DNA of 64,000 nucleotides, taken from NCBI RefSeq assembly GCF_016545825.1, contig NC_052620.1:7378001-7442000 (forward strand). The letters are read 5' to 3'. Below, one piece after another: positions 47,791 to 59,800 of the stretch. How positions within the stretch are numbered: the stretch's first letter is position 1; each line of letters begins with the position of its first letter. The notes under the pieces were generated by a model, which searched no databases, was not told the origin of the DNA, and saw nothing but the letters and a program-made list of their open reading frames with translations. The stretch comes from Eucalyptus grandis (taxonomy: Eukaryota > Streptophyta > Magnoliopsida > Myrtales > Myrtaceae). Both the position numbers and the translations under genes were made by a program.

Positions 47791-48754
47791 GGGACTCGAG
47801 TTGGAATAAAAAACCTGAAATTATGGTGTAAGACTCACAAACAACAGGAGGCTAGATAACTTTCTCCCAATTCTCAAATAATTAGCTTACAACCTTTGGT
47901 TTAGTCCTACACTAACCTAGCAATTAGCAGAGCTATCAATGCTGAAACCTATTGGCGCAAAACCAACTCACATGCACATACCGCGTGCTACTGCACAACG
48001 ATCGACATGGTCCCCATGTCCTGACCAGTGGCTCATAAGAGAGTAGATGTACAAGTGGAGAGCACCCAATGATTTTTGCCCGCTTTACTGGGAGTACTAA
48101 AGGCCAGATTGGCGGTTTATATTGAACAGAATCTACATTCGAAACACAATTCAAGGTTACAAGTCAACCCTCAAAAAGACAAATTATTTCAGCCGCTCTA
48201 TGAATGCTTTTGCTTTATATGATATTTCTAATGGTCTCACCTGCTAACTGGAAACCAAACTCTCCACAAAATTACTAAAATTTGTCCTGAAAAAGCTGCC
48301 ACAGAATATGCATCCTCACTATTGCAATTTTACTGGGAATGGTTCTGACGACTATAATACACCAAGCCCGGTGGCTGAAGTGGCCGAAAACCAGGAGGTA
48401 CGGGCGGTTGTTGACTCAAGGGCATGGGTTGCTGTGGCGTTATAGGAACCGACTGCAGAGGCAAAGCCATTGATTGTTTCTGTGCCACGGGTAACGACTG
48501 TTGACTCAAAGGTTCCATTGCACTCAACGCATGTAGGAGGACATCATTGCTCCAGAGGGCTGCTGCAAATACTGCTGAGGAGGCTGGTTCGGAAGTAAAT
48601 ATGAACTTTGAGACACCACCGAGCCCCGATTCTACTGAATGGTTTGATGGTTAACAACGACGGCATGATATAACTGGCTCGAAGGAGCAGTATGTGGCTG
48701 AGATGGCATAAAAGCGCTAGCATCTGATATAGATGTTTTGTCTGATTTGTTGGA
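47791..48754 (-). pseudogene. Truncated duplicate of the CID-domain gene (3' UTR and part of last exon)
   Basis: Matches 55412-56432, the 3' end of the complete CID-domain gene. The C-terminal frame ends at the corresponding stop near 48330 (FRPLQPPGLVYYSRQNHSQ), preceded by the Gln/Pro-rich repeats. About 50 bp present in the full gene (the Pro-rich segment at 56155-56205) is missing at about 48536, and other small changes break the frame upstream. Similarity stops at the duplication breakpoint near 48754, so no CID or coiled coil is present. It cannot encode a functional protein. Confidence 0.88.
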
Positions 48755-49539
48755 GCAGTATGTACAATTCTTTTACTTCTAATATATGGATGAAAGATTT
48801 ATCATCAAAACAGGCATAAAAGTTAAATATGCAAAATTAGAAATTTGTTAAAGCGACCACCAAAAGGAAATTGCTAAATAAAAGCACACAAATGATCGTG
48901 CCGCGTGACTTAACCCCATGCGAGCTTTATAAAGTTGTGAGCTAAGGCTTAGTTTCTATGATTAAATATTTTTCTCCTTATTAAAAGAAAATAATCCCTC
49001 GACTAAAAAAAGATTAATATCAAGAAAAATCTCAAATTAATATATTTATGACAAATTTACTTCTTTTTTTTGTAAAATTTATGATAAATTTACTCTTCAT
49101 TAATTTTTATCATGAAAAAGCATAAACTGATATTCATCAATAGCCACACATTATCTGATCAGCAATTTAACCGAAATTAATTGTAAATAAATTTGTCGTA
49201 AGTATATTAATTTAAAATTTTTTATAGTCAAAAGATTAGTGTGAAGTAAATATCTCACGGATGTATTAATTTGTTATTTTTTCTGATATTAATCTAATTT
49301 TAAAAAATGAAATTTAAAAAAAATGGAAATTACGGAATGAAAGTGTTATACAGAAGCTTTGCTGGGTTGACTCACTGACCAAGCCAAAACCCCACCCAAC
49401 ACAGAGCGCACCGCAATACTCCACGACGCAGAGTAGGCTGAGCAGCGATATGTACTCTCGCCTCTTTCGTTGTCACCGTAGAAGCTTGCCTTTTTACGGG
49501 TCTCGATCTCAATCCGGGTCTACCCATTTCTCGACTCCG

Positions 49540-52500
49540 ATGGCGAGCGGCGGCGGCGGCGGCGACGACGGGCAGCAGGTGGTCCTGATCACCGGGTGCT
49601 CCCAGGGCGGCATCGGCCACGCCATGGCCCCAGCCTTCGCCGCCCGGGACTGCAACGTCGTCGCCGCCGGCCGGTCCCGCGCCTCCATGGCCGACCTCGA
49701 CGGGGACCCGAGCATCTCCAGGAGCTCGACGTGCTGTCCGAGGAAAGCGTGAAGCGGGTGGTCGGGAATGTGATCGACAAGTTCGGAAAAATCGATGTGC
49801 TGGTCAACAATGCCGGGGTCCAGTGCGTGGGCCCTCTCGCGGAGATCCCGCTGTCCGCCCTCCAGAAGACGTTCGATATCAACGTCTATGGTAATGAATG
49901 CTGATGATGATTTGGTCTATTCTCTGCGCAGTCTCGATTCGTTGCTTGACGTGTGTTTTTGGGTTGATTGATTTTGGTTTCTGGGATGAACGTGCGGAGG
50001 CAATTTGTGAGCTTTGTGTCGAAATGCGGTGTTCTGGGTGAAGTCATCAGCGGTTTATGGACGTGGAGCGAGTTCTAGGAACTGTCCTTGTTAGCTGTTA
50101 ACGACTGATGATTTCGTTGTTGGTGAATGTGCTGGACGAGATGGTACATTCTGCTAATTGTAAGGCTTTGCATTGACAGCTCGAAGTTACTGCTTTGTTC
50201 AAAATGTCTCTCCTGCTGATGGTGGATCTGCTCAGTTTGTTGCTAGCAACCAGAAAGAGGAAAACCCTTACAACATAGGTGGTCCTGCGGATGAGATGGT
50301 TCTTGGGGATGTGCTTGTTTCTGATGCAACCATAGGATTGACTTAATGGTCTGAGGACTGAAGATGTGTGTGTCTGATGGGATCGACTCCCCATTGCACC
50401 AAATGGGATTGACTAAGTGATTTAAAGAATAGAGATGTGTTTGTGTGATTTAGACGCTATACACAGGTTCAGTTCCCCTCAACGTCAGGTGGTGCGAACT
50501 ATTTCATAGCCTGACCACCCCCTTGGACTTCAGCTCGATTTCTTAGGATCCCATATTGTGGGTCCAGTATAGCTTTTTTAAGTGTCATCGAAGAATACTT
50601 ACAGTACATGACCTTTGTATCCTGGTTTGAAAGCAGCTTCCTAAGATATAGCAACAACGCAGCTGCATAATTTGTCCCATCCACAGTGCATTTGTCTCAG
50701 TACAAGAAGTTTGACTGAGAAACACGGAATAGGCTTATGCAGAATATTTAGACGCTGTAAAGCATTTTTCTCAGTGTCGTGGTAATTAGCTCTTAGTCAT
50801 CTCTCTGCCAATCCAGTCTATTAGTTTTAAGCCAGACATCACATGGAAGCAGATGTAAGTAATGCAGTGAACCACTAAAAGGGGTAGGTTAGTACCGAAA
50901 AGTAACTCATATGCTTTCTTTCACAACATCCCTTTATTTGTAGTCAAAACTCAAGGAAAAAAGACATTCTTCTTGATCTATTGGTTGAAATTAGAGTTGT
51001 AAAACTGTAGTTCGCTTAGCCAATTTTTCTGCATCTCTGCTTATATGCACACTCATTCTGTATTTATGTTATTTATCAGTGGCATCATATTCTTGCAGTT
51101 AGCCTGGGATATGTTCATAGCATATTGCAAAATACTTTGACCTTGATGATTAACTTAAGTAAAACAATTGCATCTCTTTTATCACTGATGAGAGCTGGAT
51201 GTTACAGCTGAAAATTCTCAGTTCAGAACAGATCGCATGTTGTCAGAGGAAGTAATGGGTACCTTGACGTGTGTGGACCCATATTTTGTTTAAAGGGGGT
51301 TTCAAAGGGTCATGGAATAGGTTTCAGGTTCCAAAAGTTTAGAATCGTGTCTACTTATGTTAGATGTCCTTTCAACATAGGAACCACACACTCCTTTCGT
51401 GTGTGCTAAAGAGTAGAGACGCTAGTATGGCAGTAATGAATGAATAAGACTGCATTTTAGTATGTGATCTAAGTGTCAAGCTTATTTGCCACTGTCAATG
51501 TTTCCAATAAGACAAACAATCAGCTGCCACCCCATTCTAACTTGCAGCTTATAGTTTTCAGGATTTTCTCTTTGATCTTTCCTGCTGCTTCAGTCCAACT
51601 CCTTTATGATGGGTGGAACAAATTCTATCTCTCTGTGCAAGCATGGCTTAAACTGGGAAGTATTTGCCTGCTGCTCAGATTGGAGGTGTCTGCTGTAGAT
51701 ATGGATTAGTGGGATTTACTGTTTACTGGGGTTTTATACAGCATTAGAATCCTTGAGCAAGTGTTGGTTGAAAATTGTCAATGCCTTCCCTTAGGTTTAA
51801 ACTGATCTCGTGACGATTTTCCCAGTTAATTGTGACAAAACAATCATGTACACTTTATTTTAATGATGTCATGGGCAGTCCGTCCATTACATACATCATG
51901 AAATGGTGTCTTCCATCTAAAATGATGTAGACTTGTCCAATTCCTATTTCATTTTCTTTCAGTCTCTTGGCAACTATGAAAAAGACATTCTTCTAGATCT
52001 ATTGATTGAAATTAGAGTTGTAAAACCGTAGTTTGCATAGGCAATTTTTCTGCATCTCTGCTTATGTATGTACTCATTTGGTATGTATGTTGTTCACCAG
52101 TAGCATCATATTCTTGCAATTAGCCTGGGACTATGTTCATAGCATATTGCACAATACTTTGACCTTAAGTATTAATTTAAGTAACACGATTGCATCTCTT
52201 TTATCACTGATGACAGCTGGATGTTACAGCTGAAGATTCTCAGTTCAAAGCAGATCACATGTTGCCATAAGAAGTAATGGGTACCATGAGACTTATGGGG
52301 ACCCATATATTGTTTAAAGAGGGTTTCAAAGGGTTGTGGAATAGGTTTCAGATTCCAAAAGTTTAGAATTGTGTCTACTTATGTTGGATGCCCTTTCAAC
52401 ATAGGAACTGCACACTCCTTTTGTGTGTGCTAGAGAGTAGAGACAGGAGTATGGCCGTAAAAAACAAATAAGACTGCATTTTAGTATGTGATCTAAGTGT

Positions 52501-54045
52501 CAAGCTTATTTGCCACTGTCAATGTTTCCAATAAAACAAAAACATTCAGCTGCCACCCTGTTCTAACTTGCAGCTTATAGCTTTCAGAATTTTCTCTTTG
52601 ATCTTTTCTGCTGCTTCAATAGAACTCCTTTATGATGGGTGGAACAAAATTCTATCTCTCTATGCAAGCATGGCTTAAACTGGAAAACATTTGTCTGCAG
52701 CTCAGATTGGAGGTATCTGCTGTATTTTTGGATTGGTGGGATTTACTATTTACTGGGGTATTATACGGCATTAGAATCCTTGAGCAAGTTGGTCGAAAAT
52801 TGTCAATGCCTTCCCTTACGTTTAAACTGATCTCGTGAGGATTTTCCTAGTTAATTGTGACAAAACAATCATGTAAACTTCATTTTAATGATGTCATGGG
52901 CAGTCCATCCATTACATACATTATGAAATGGAGTCTTCCATCTAAGATGATGTAGACTTGTCCAATTCCTATTTCATTTTCTTTCAGTCTCTTGGCAACT
53001 GTGAAGTGAGTGTAAAGTATGGCCTTCTTGTGCATTTTTCGATCTTTCCTACAGGATCATTGAGAATGATTCAAGCTGCTGTCCCTCACATGGCAACTAG
53101 GAAAAAGGGGAAAGTAGCTCAGGTGGGGAGTGTTGCTGCTTTGACAAATGGACCGTGGGCAGGTTCTTATACTTCATCAAAAGCTGCCCTCCATTCAATG
53201 ACTGATACTCTCAGTTAAGAGCATCGTTGATTTTATCATTATTTTTCTTTAGGGTGGTTAGAATATGTCCAAACTCTCGCCCTTACCAGTAGTTGGAGAA
53301 AAAAATGCCTCATATGATTGGTGGAATAGTATGGGATAGGAATGGAATGGAATGACTAATGCCATGGAAATAGCTCTGAGAAGTACCTATGGCCCCATTG
53401 AATGTCTCTCTTTATCACACCAGCCAAACAAAGCAATAGGTATTTAGGAAGGAATACACTAGGGATAAAATAGTTGTTCCCTCTCATTACCATATATCAT
53501 ACTTCAATTCAGTAACTCTTGAGAGTTATATTTTTCAGCAAAATAAGGGTACTTTTTGAGTCCTTAAAATGACCTTAGCAATAACATTATGCTAACAAGA
53601 GGACATTCTTGTACCGGCCAATCTGTTGATGTGGGTTCATATGACAGAGGTCCATAACAAGGCAGTGAAATAGTGTTCGGGTCACATTTTGTTATTTGGG
53701 ATGAGCAGGTTGGAGCTAAAACCACTTGGAATCAACGTCATCAACATTGCCCCTGGTGCTATCAAATCGAACATAGGAAGTTCTGCAGTTGTGAGCTACA
53801 ACAAGATGCCTGAGTGGAAGCTGTATAAGCCATTTGAGGCAGTGATACGTGACAGGGCTTATTTTTCTCAGGGAATCAAAGCGACCCCTACTGAAGAGTT
53901 TGCCAAGGAGGCTGTGTCTGCTATATTAAGAAAGAATCCTCCCACTTGGTTCTCCTACAGCCAGTATTCGACCGTGAGCAGTATTGTATGCCATCTGCAA
54001 ATATTCGTCCGGGATTTCATAATGAGGAAGGCAATGAAATGTTAG
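49540..54045 (+). pseudogene. SDR pseudogene, tandem duplicate of the 1-acyl-DHAP reductase-like gene
   Basis: Exon equivalents are 49540-49890, 53055-53214 and 53709-54045. Relative to the intact copy, exon 1 is 7 nt shorter: one Gly codon lost in the Gly run (harmless) and a 4-nt deletion at about 49713 that shifts the frame and gives a stop soon after. The donor of exon 2 reads CTCAG|TTAAGA where the intact copy has CTCAG|GTGAGA, so the splice site is lost as well. Exons 2 and 3 otherwise keep their frames and the catalytic YTSSK motif. I count about 13 substitutions in the 337-nt exon 3. Intron 1 is enlarged by an internal duplication. Transcription is possible, but a normal protein is not. 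Confidence 0.92.
50957..52998 (+). repeat. 1.02-kb tandem duplication within intron 1 of the SDR pseudogene
   Basis: Unit 1 (about 50957-51977) is repeated as unit 2 (about 51978-52998) with an offset of 1021 bp, visible from aaagacattcttct at 50960 and 51981 and from tgcaagcatggcttaaactgg in both. The corresponding sequence occurs once in the intact copy (about 41690-42690). The duplication stops about 55 bp before exon 2. The joint falls in the short sequence gaaaaaagac, so microhomology may have helped. Confidence 0.9.
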
Positions 54046-55951
54046 GTATGAACCAGAGTCGGCAGGTCTGCCTTTGTATACTTTTGGCTTGTTCCACCTA
54101 CAGAACATAAAACTGTTCTCCCCAAAAATAAGGATAAGGAAAATGGAGAAAAAAAGGTTGTGAAGAATGGTGGGGAAATTGTTGACTTACGTGAGTATGA
54201 TTAAATGGGTGGATAAGGTGGACTGGAAGTCCTAAAACTTGTACTTTACTAATTAATTGCATCATTCGGTAAAGCTTTAGGACTTAATTAAATCAATTGA
54301 AAGATTAGGACTTGTTTGCCTTTCTTAAGTAAAGGTTAAGGATTTGGTTTAACCAATTGAAAGGTTTAGGCCATTGCATTTAGTATGTAAGGTTTAGAAC
54401 TTGTGCAATTTTCTATTAAATCGGCCATTCGTTTGTCATTCGGCCCAAATGGTTGCTAGTGAGGTTGGTACCGCTTAATAATTCGCTTGCATAATTTCTG
54501 GAACATATTTCTCTTTTATGATCTTGGGCAATGTAACGTTCTTAGAAGTACTATCCTCGGCAGGAATAGAGATGGTAAATAGGTCCAGATAATTTCCTTC
54601 ATCAAGTATGAAATTCAGATCCTGATCTTTTTTGTCCGAACTTACTGTGATAAGCTTGTTAAGGGCAATCTCTTCTTGTTATTTCAGGATTTTGACTGGA
54701 AACTCTGTTTTTATCCTGTTTCCTCCTCAAACCTATGTTTTCACAAGTTGTGAGCCTTAGTTGTTCTCTCTGCTTTTTGGCTTTATTAGCTAAATTGGCT
54801 TTTGTGTTTGAATATGATATTTTCTGCTTTTCAAGGTCTCTATGCCTTTAGTCTTTGCATTCTTTCCATGAGGTTTGCAAGCGCAACCAAGTTGGTCCGT
54901 GTTTCCTGGGCTTCTCCAGCAACGGGCCCGAAGACTGCCTTGAACCCGAAAGTTTTAGACGCGAGAGCAAAGGATGAGTTGTGGTTCACTTATGGTGTGT
55001 CTAGAACCGAGCTGTGGTTCCTGTTACCAATGACTCGATCCGACCCATCCACTACCTATGTGCGGTACGTCCTTGAATTTTTGGGGTGTGGAATCGCTGT
55101 GATTTGAGCAAAAGGAGTTGTCTTCACATTTCTCCAACAATCAAAATCATGAGAAAAGTAGTAGTTTGTCATTGTCTTTGAAATATGGAGCAGCAGCAAC
55201 GGCCTCCTACCACTCAGGTGTCATAAGGAAAAACCGGTGTAGGGCTCAGAATGAAACCAAGGAACCCTCTTTGCAAGCGGCACAGGCTCACTGAGTCTTA
55301 TGGGCTCAATTCGCTCTGAGGTCTGCGAATCGATAAGGATTTGAATAACACCATTATGTCTCCAGATCCTCGCGTCTGTTTATTTCTCAATGGCGAATGG
55401 ACATTAGGCGGGGACTCGTCTCCCAAACAGAAACCTGAAATTATTGTCTAAGAATCGCAAACAACAGGAGGCCAGATAACTTTCTCCCCATTCTCAAGTA
55501 ATTGACTTACAACCTCTGGTTTAGTCCTAAACTAACCTAGCAATTAGCTGAGTTATCAATGCTGAAACCTATCAGCACAAAATCAGCTCACATGCACATA
55601 CCGCCTGCTACTGCACAATGATCGACATGCTCACCATGTCTGGACCAGTGGCTCGTAGAGAGTAGATGTATCAGGTCGAGAGCACCCAATAGTTTTTACC
55701 TGCTTTACTGGGAGTACTAAAGGCCAGACCGGTGGTTTATATTGAACGGAACCTACATTCGAAATACAATCCAAGGTTATAATTCAAACCTCAAAATGAC
55801 AAATTATTTCAGCCGCTCTATGAATTCTTTTGCTCTATATGATTATTTCAAATGGTCTCACCTGTTAACTGGAAACCAAACTCTCCACAAAATTACTCAA
55901 ATTTGTCCCAACAAAGCTGCCACAGAATATGCATCCTCATTATTGCCCATT
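54046..55951. other. Intergenic region between SDR pseudogene and CID-domain gene
   Basis: The two genes are tail to tail. The region carries the SDR 3' flank (matching 43736-45120) and the CID-gene 3' UTR (matching 47791-48330). The empty site of the solo-LTR insertion lies at about 55405. Confidence 0.5.
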
Positions 55952-58900
55952 TTACTGGGAATGGTGCTGATGACTATAATACACCATGCCCGGTGGCTGA
56001 AGTGGCCGAAAACTAGGAGGTATGGGCGGTTGTTGACTCAAGGGCATGGGTTGTTGTGGAGTTGAAGGAACCGACTGCTGAGGCAAAGCCATTGATTGTT
56101 TCTGTGCCATGGGTAACGACAGCTGACTCAAAGGCACCATCGCATTCAACGCATGTGGCGGTGGGGGCGGTCCAGCCGACATGGTTGGGAAGTTAACATA
56201 ACCATAGGAGGACATCATTGCTCCAGAAGGCTGCTGCAAATACTGCTGAGGAGACTGGTTTGGAAGTAAATATGAACTTACAGACACCGAGCCTTGATTC
56301 TGCTGAATGGTTTGCTGGTTAACAATGACAGCTGATTGGTATAAGTGCTTCAAAGGAGCACTATGTGGCTGAGATGGCATAACAGCATTAGCATCTGATA
56401 CAGGTGTTGTTTTCTCTGATTTATTGGTGCTCTTTGTATGCCCGGCACTCTTTGCCTCTTCAGCAGCAAACGTTGACAAAACTGAACTCATAATCAGTTG
56501 TGAGGAGCTAGAAGCTGTGAGCTTGTCTGCAACCTCAGCTGCAATGGCTGCAGCTGTCCTCTTGGGCGTTTGTCCCCCTTTTGCATTTATATCAAGGCCT
56601 TGAGTAGCGGAGCTTGGTGATTTGAATACATAATCTTCGTCCAGTAGCCGTTTTCTCATACTTTCAGCTTCTTCCGCTTGTGCTTGTGCCACCTAATTGT
56701 GATAAGACATCTTTATAGTTACTAGTCCTGAAGAAGCGTCAATAATTTATACAAGCAAAAACCAAACGTTTTAAGTAGTTAAACATTAGGATATAGATAG
56801 AGAATTCAACATTGATACTTAAGTTCATTAAGTTTGAGAATAAGCCAAACTGAGAAAATGCATACCTGCATTTGAGTTCGAACATTCTCAAGCTGAGATT
56901 CCTTAAAAAAATAAAAAGAAGGGAGATAAAGATCAGACTAACAGATGAGTGCCCAAATATGTAATGTAAACGTGCAGAATTTGTGATAATAACCTCGTTC
57001 TGGCTCATTGCAAAGAGCAGAATAAACAATAATCATTCCAATTGAATACCTGGTCATGCAGCGCTTCTTTTAAATGAGATACAAGTGATACTCTACTTCC
57101 TTCAACTGATTTGAGTTTCTCAATGCACTGCTTTAAGGTGTTCTCTTCATTCTCAAGCTCTTTAGCCAATGTTCTCCTCTTTGGATCCTTAGCTGAAGGC
57201 AGACAAGGACAAATTAGATCTCAAGTCTTGAATAACAAAATGCTTTATGCACACGCTAGAAATTTAAGTGCAAATCTTTCGAGCAGAATGAAGTCCACAC
57301 CAAAGTTAACTACAAGTTAGTTTCAGCTTACCAGTCATACAGGCTAAATCAACATCTTTCTCCATCTTCCTCACACAATGGACAGCAGACTTGCAGTTAC
57401 TCATCTCCACATCCTCATTAGGATGTTCACTTAGAACCAGGTGAATTGCCGAAACAATTTTTTCAGCTGTTGATCCAATTGACAATTTCTGATGTTCAAA
57501 AGATAACATCTAATTAGCATTAATTCCAATCTCGCAAGGGAATAGAACAAAAGCATGCAGCCAAGATGAAGAAAGTTTCTAGAATACTAAAAGGTAAAAT
57601 CCAATTTACTTGAGAAAAAGCAAGTATCATGCGGTAACATTCTCATTCTAACCGTTCTAATTGAGCGCGAATCCCTTTTAACAATCCTGACAGAACGTGA
57701 ACGCTTTCTGTTTAATTCCAAGGGTGGAAGAACTTCTTCTCCGAGCATTAAATCTCTGAGGCTCTGTGCACGGGATCCAAATACTCTTCTTTCTTCCCAG
57801 ATGCCAACCTACCAAAAAAACATTGAATAAGTTATCTTCTCTGCTTATAAAAATGGTAAACAGATGCTCTATCTAGTTCCAAAACTGCATTGGCAGAACT
57901 TTCATAATTCACCTGCGATATGTTATAGAGTTTGCATAGAAACATACTCACAGCTTCAAAGAAGAAGGGAAAAGCACAACACACATGCAAGAACATTAAA
58001 TGGTAGACCCACCAATCTTGAAACTACATTCTTCCCATGATCATCCCCTTTCTCAACAACATCTTTGAGTGCTGCTGGAAGAACCTTCCAGAATTCATTC
58101 ACAAATTCATTTCCCTTGCGCTTGCTGTTTTGCAGTATGTCATTTGCAAGATATAATAGAGGAACCTTCTGAGCCATTTCCGAGTTGTGAAATTGCTTAT
58201 CCCATGTTGCAACAACCAGCTCTGCCTTACTTCGATGAAATATACACCAATGTGACAGCGCTGTAAATAGAACATAAAGGAAAACAAAACCACATCAAAC
58301 AGTTGATTCATGGAATCAGGATATGGACAAACGAAGAAGAAATCACAGCAATAAAGCAAAAAGCATTCCCAGTCTAGGCTGAAGTTCAATGTAACCTTGA
58401 TGTAACAAGAGATAATTCCAATAACTGACAGTGTTCGCACACATCAGAATAATTGAGCATTTAAGTATTCTTTATGACACAGGCAAGAACAAGAGAAATT
58501 GATCCCCCAAGCAAAACCTACAACCAATGAACTAAATTGCATATTACCATACTTTATATTTCCTTCATTATACACAAACCTCAACTTGTTCCACCACTCA
58601 CCATCATCTTCAGACAATACCTAGACCCTAACAATCAAAATTTCAAATTGAACGAAACAGAGTACATGGGCCTTTTGTAAATCCGGATCTCAAAGAACAT
58701 GTACCCGTCAATGGATGCAGAGAAACCGAAGTCTTTATTGGCCATCTGCTAAATTCCCTAGATCAGTCCTAACCTTCTTGAACAATATTACAAGGATGGG
58801 ATTAGAGAAAAACTTAGGACAGAAAAATGAATGTCCATACACATTTGACCATAGAGAACCATAACTGAAAATTTCAAAAACTATGCTTAAGACTATAATC

Positions 58901-59176
58901 CCAATTGGGAATTAGAACCGCTACAACAGAATCTAACCACTACTTACAGATGAAGGCATAAAAATATATGACATCTTAACCATGATAGCCATCATCCTAC
59001 ACATATCCTAAACAAGATATTCACTAAGAAAACAGGTTTCCAATAACGCCAAGATGCAGAAATGAACACAAGGAGAGGACGAGGACTAAGGTGGCATTAC
59101 TCTCAATGCACTGCTGTGTGCTGTTGAGCTTGGAGAGTTTGTCCGCAAGTATCTGCTCGCTGAATACGCTATTCAT
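55952..59176 (-). CDS. CID-domain protein (RPRD1-like regulator of nuclear pre-mRNA), seven exons
   Basis: CDS on the minus strand joins, in transcript order, 59176-59101, 58260-58013, 57808-57653, 57488-57332, 57192-57050, 56901-56866 and 56692-55952 (518 aa). All introns are GT-AG and all phases agree. Residues 1 to about 135 form a CTD-interacting domain (ENTH/VHS-like): LADKLSKLNSTQQCIE, LSHWCIFHRSKAELVV, VPLLYLANDILQNSKRKG and EFWKVLP, then GIWEERRVFGSRAQSL at the domain end. A basic linker and a coiled coil follow (exons 4-6, ENEENTLKQCIEKLKS). The last exon encodes a Pro/Gln-rich tail. Such proteins bind the phosphorylated C-terminal repeats of RNA polymerase II and act in transcription and 3'-end processing in the nucleus. 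The length is normal and all exons are intact. Its last exon is partly duplicated at 47791-48754. Start: the ATG opening MNSVFSEQILADKL, directly before the conserved block. Confidence 0.93.
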
Positions 59177-59800
59177 CAGAACTGAAGACGCCCGCACAAG
59201 AATTCAGACTTATACAAAAACCCTAACAACGACGTTCATCCACCGAAAACCAGCTCATAGCTCCCGAATTCGAAACTTAGCATCAAACCAAAAACCCAGC
59301 CATCCGAAGCAACGAAACACCCGCGTCGCGGAACCGATCAAGATTCGGTCTTCCGAACGTTAAGAGGCCTCAATTGGAGGAGCGACGCACCGCCGAATCA
59401 AGAACCGGGGCAACTCCCGGGAACCGACCCGCCAATGCCCAACCGGAGAGTCGAGGAGGATTGGCGAGACCCCGGCACGGGAGAAGAAATGGGCAGGTGG
59501 CCGGAATCACAGAAAGAGGGCGAACGCCAAGATTCGCCGAGAATCAAGAACAAGAAAACCCGCTAGCCGGGGGAGCGGAAGAGGGACGAGCCGGGCACCA
59601 CTGGAAAACCCTAGAAGAGGGTTTTACACGTGGGCAGACAGAGAGAGAGAGAGAGAGAGAGAGAGTTGCAGAGGAGGGAGAGGAGGAAGACGAGGCAGGG
59701 GAAGAGCGAGGGAGGGAGGGAGGGAGGGAGGTGGCTAGGCTTTTTGAAACAGGGGAGCCTCCTCAGATGGCAAGGCATTGAACAGGAGGATGAAGTTTAC
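59177..59800 (-). promoter_or_regulatory. 5' UTR and proximal promoter of the CID-domain gene
   Basis: The region is GC-rich and, on the gene's strand, CT-rich. It includes a (CT)n run at 59641-59665 and a ccctccctccc run at about 59709-59731, features common in plant core promoters and 5' UTRs. The long plus-strand frame across it (59374-59781) is an artefact of composition. Confidence 0.5.

Larger units (their letters stand above)
39352..48754 (+). repeat. Segmental tandem duplication, proximal copy (9.4 kb)
   Basis: Collinear with 48755-56432. It begins near tatgtataattctttag (39353), which corresponds to tatgtacaattctttta (48757), and ends inside the last exon of the CID-domain gene copy near 48754. 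It includes the intact SDR gene, a 2.67-kb solo LTR absent from the other copy, and the truncated CID-gene tail. Without the LTR the unit is about 6.7 kb, equal to the other copy without its intron expansion. Confidence 0.9.
48755..56432 (+). repeat. Segmental tandem duplication, distal copy (7.7 kb)
   Basis: Partner of 39352-48754. It holds the SDR pseudogene, an extra 1.02-kb tandem duplication within its first intron, and the 3' part of the CID-domain gene up to the point where the proximal copy stops. No LTR insertion is present at the corresponding site near 55405. Confidence 0.9.

Noticed and set aside
59374..59781. 135-aa plus-strand frame rich in Arg/Glu
   Set aside because: Lies antisense over the 5' UTR/promoter of the CID-domain gene and consists largely of the GA microsatellite and purine runs.
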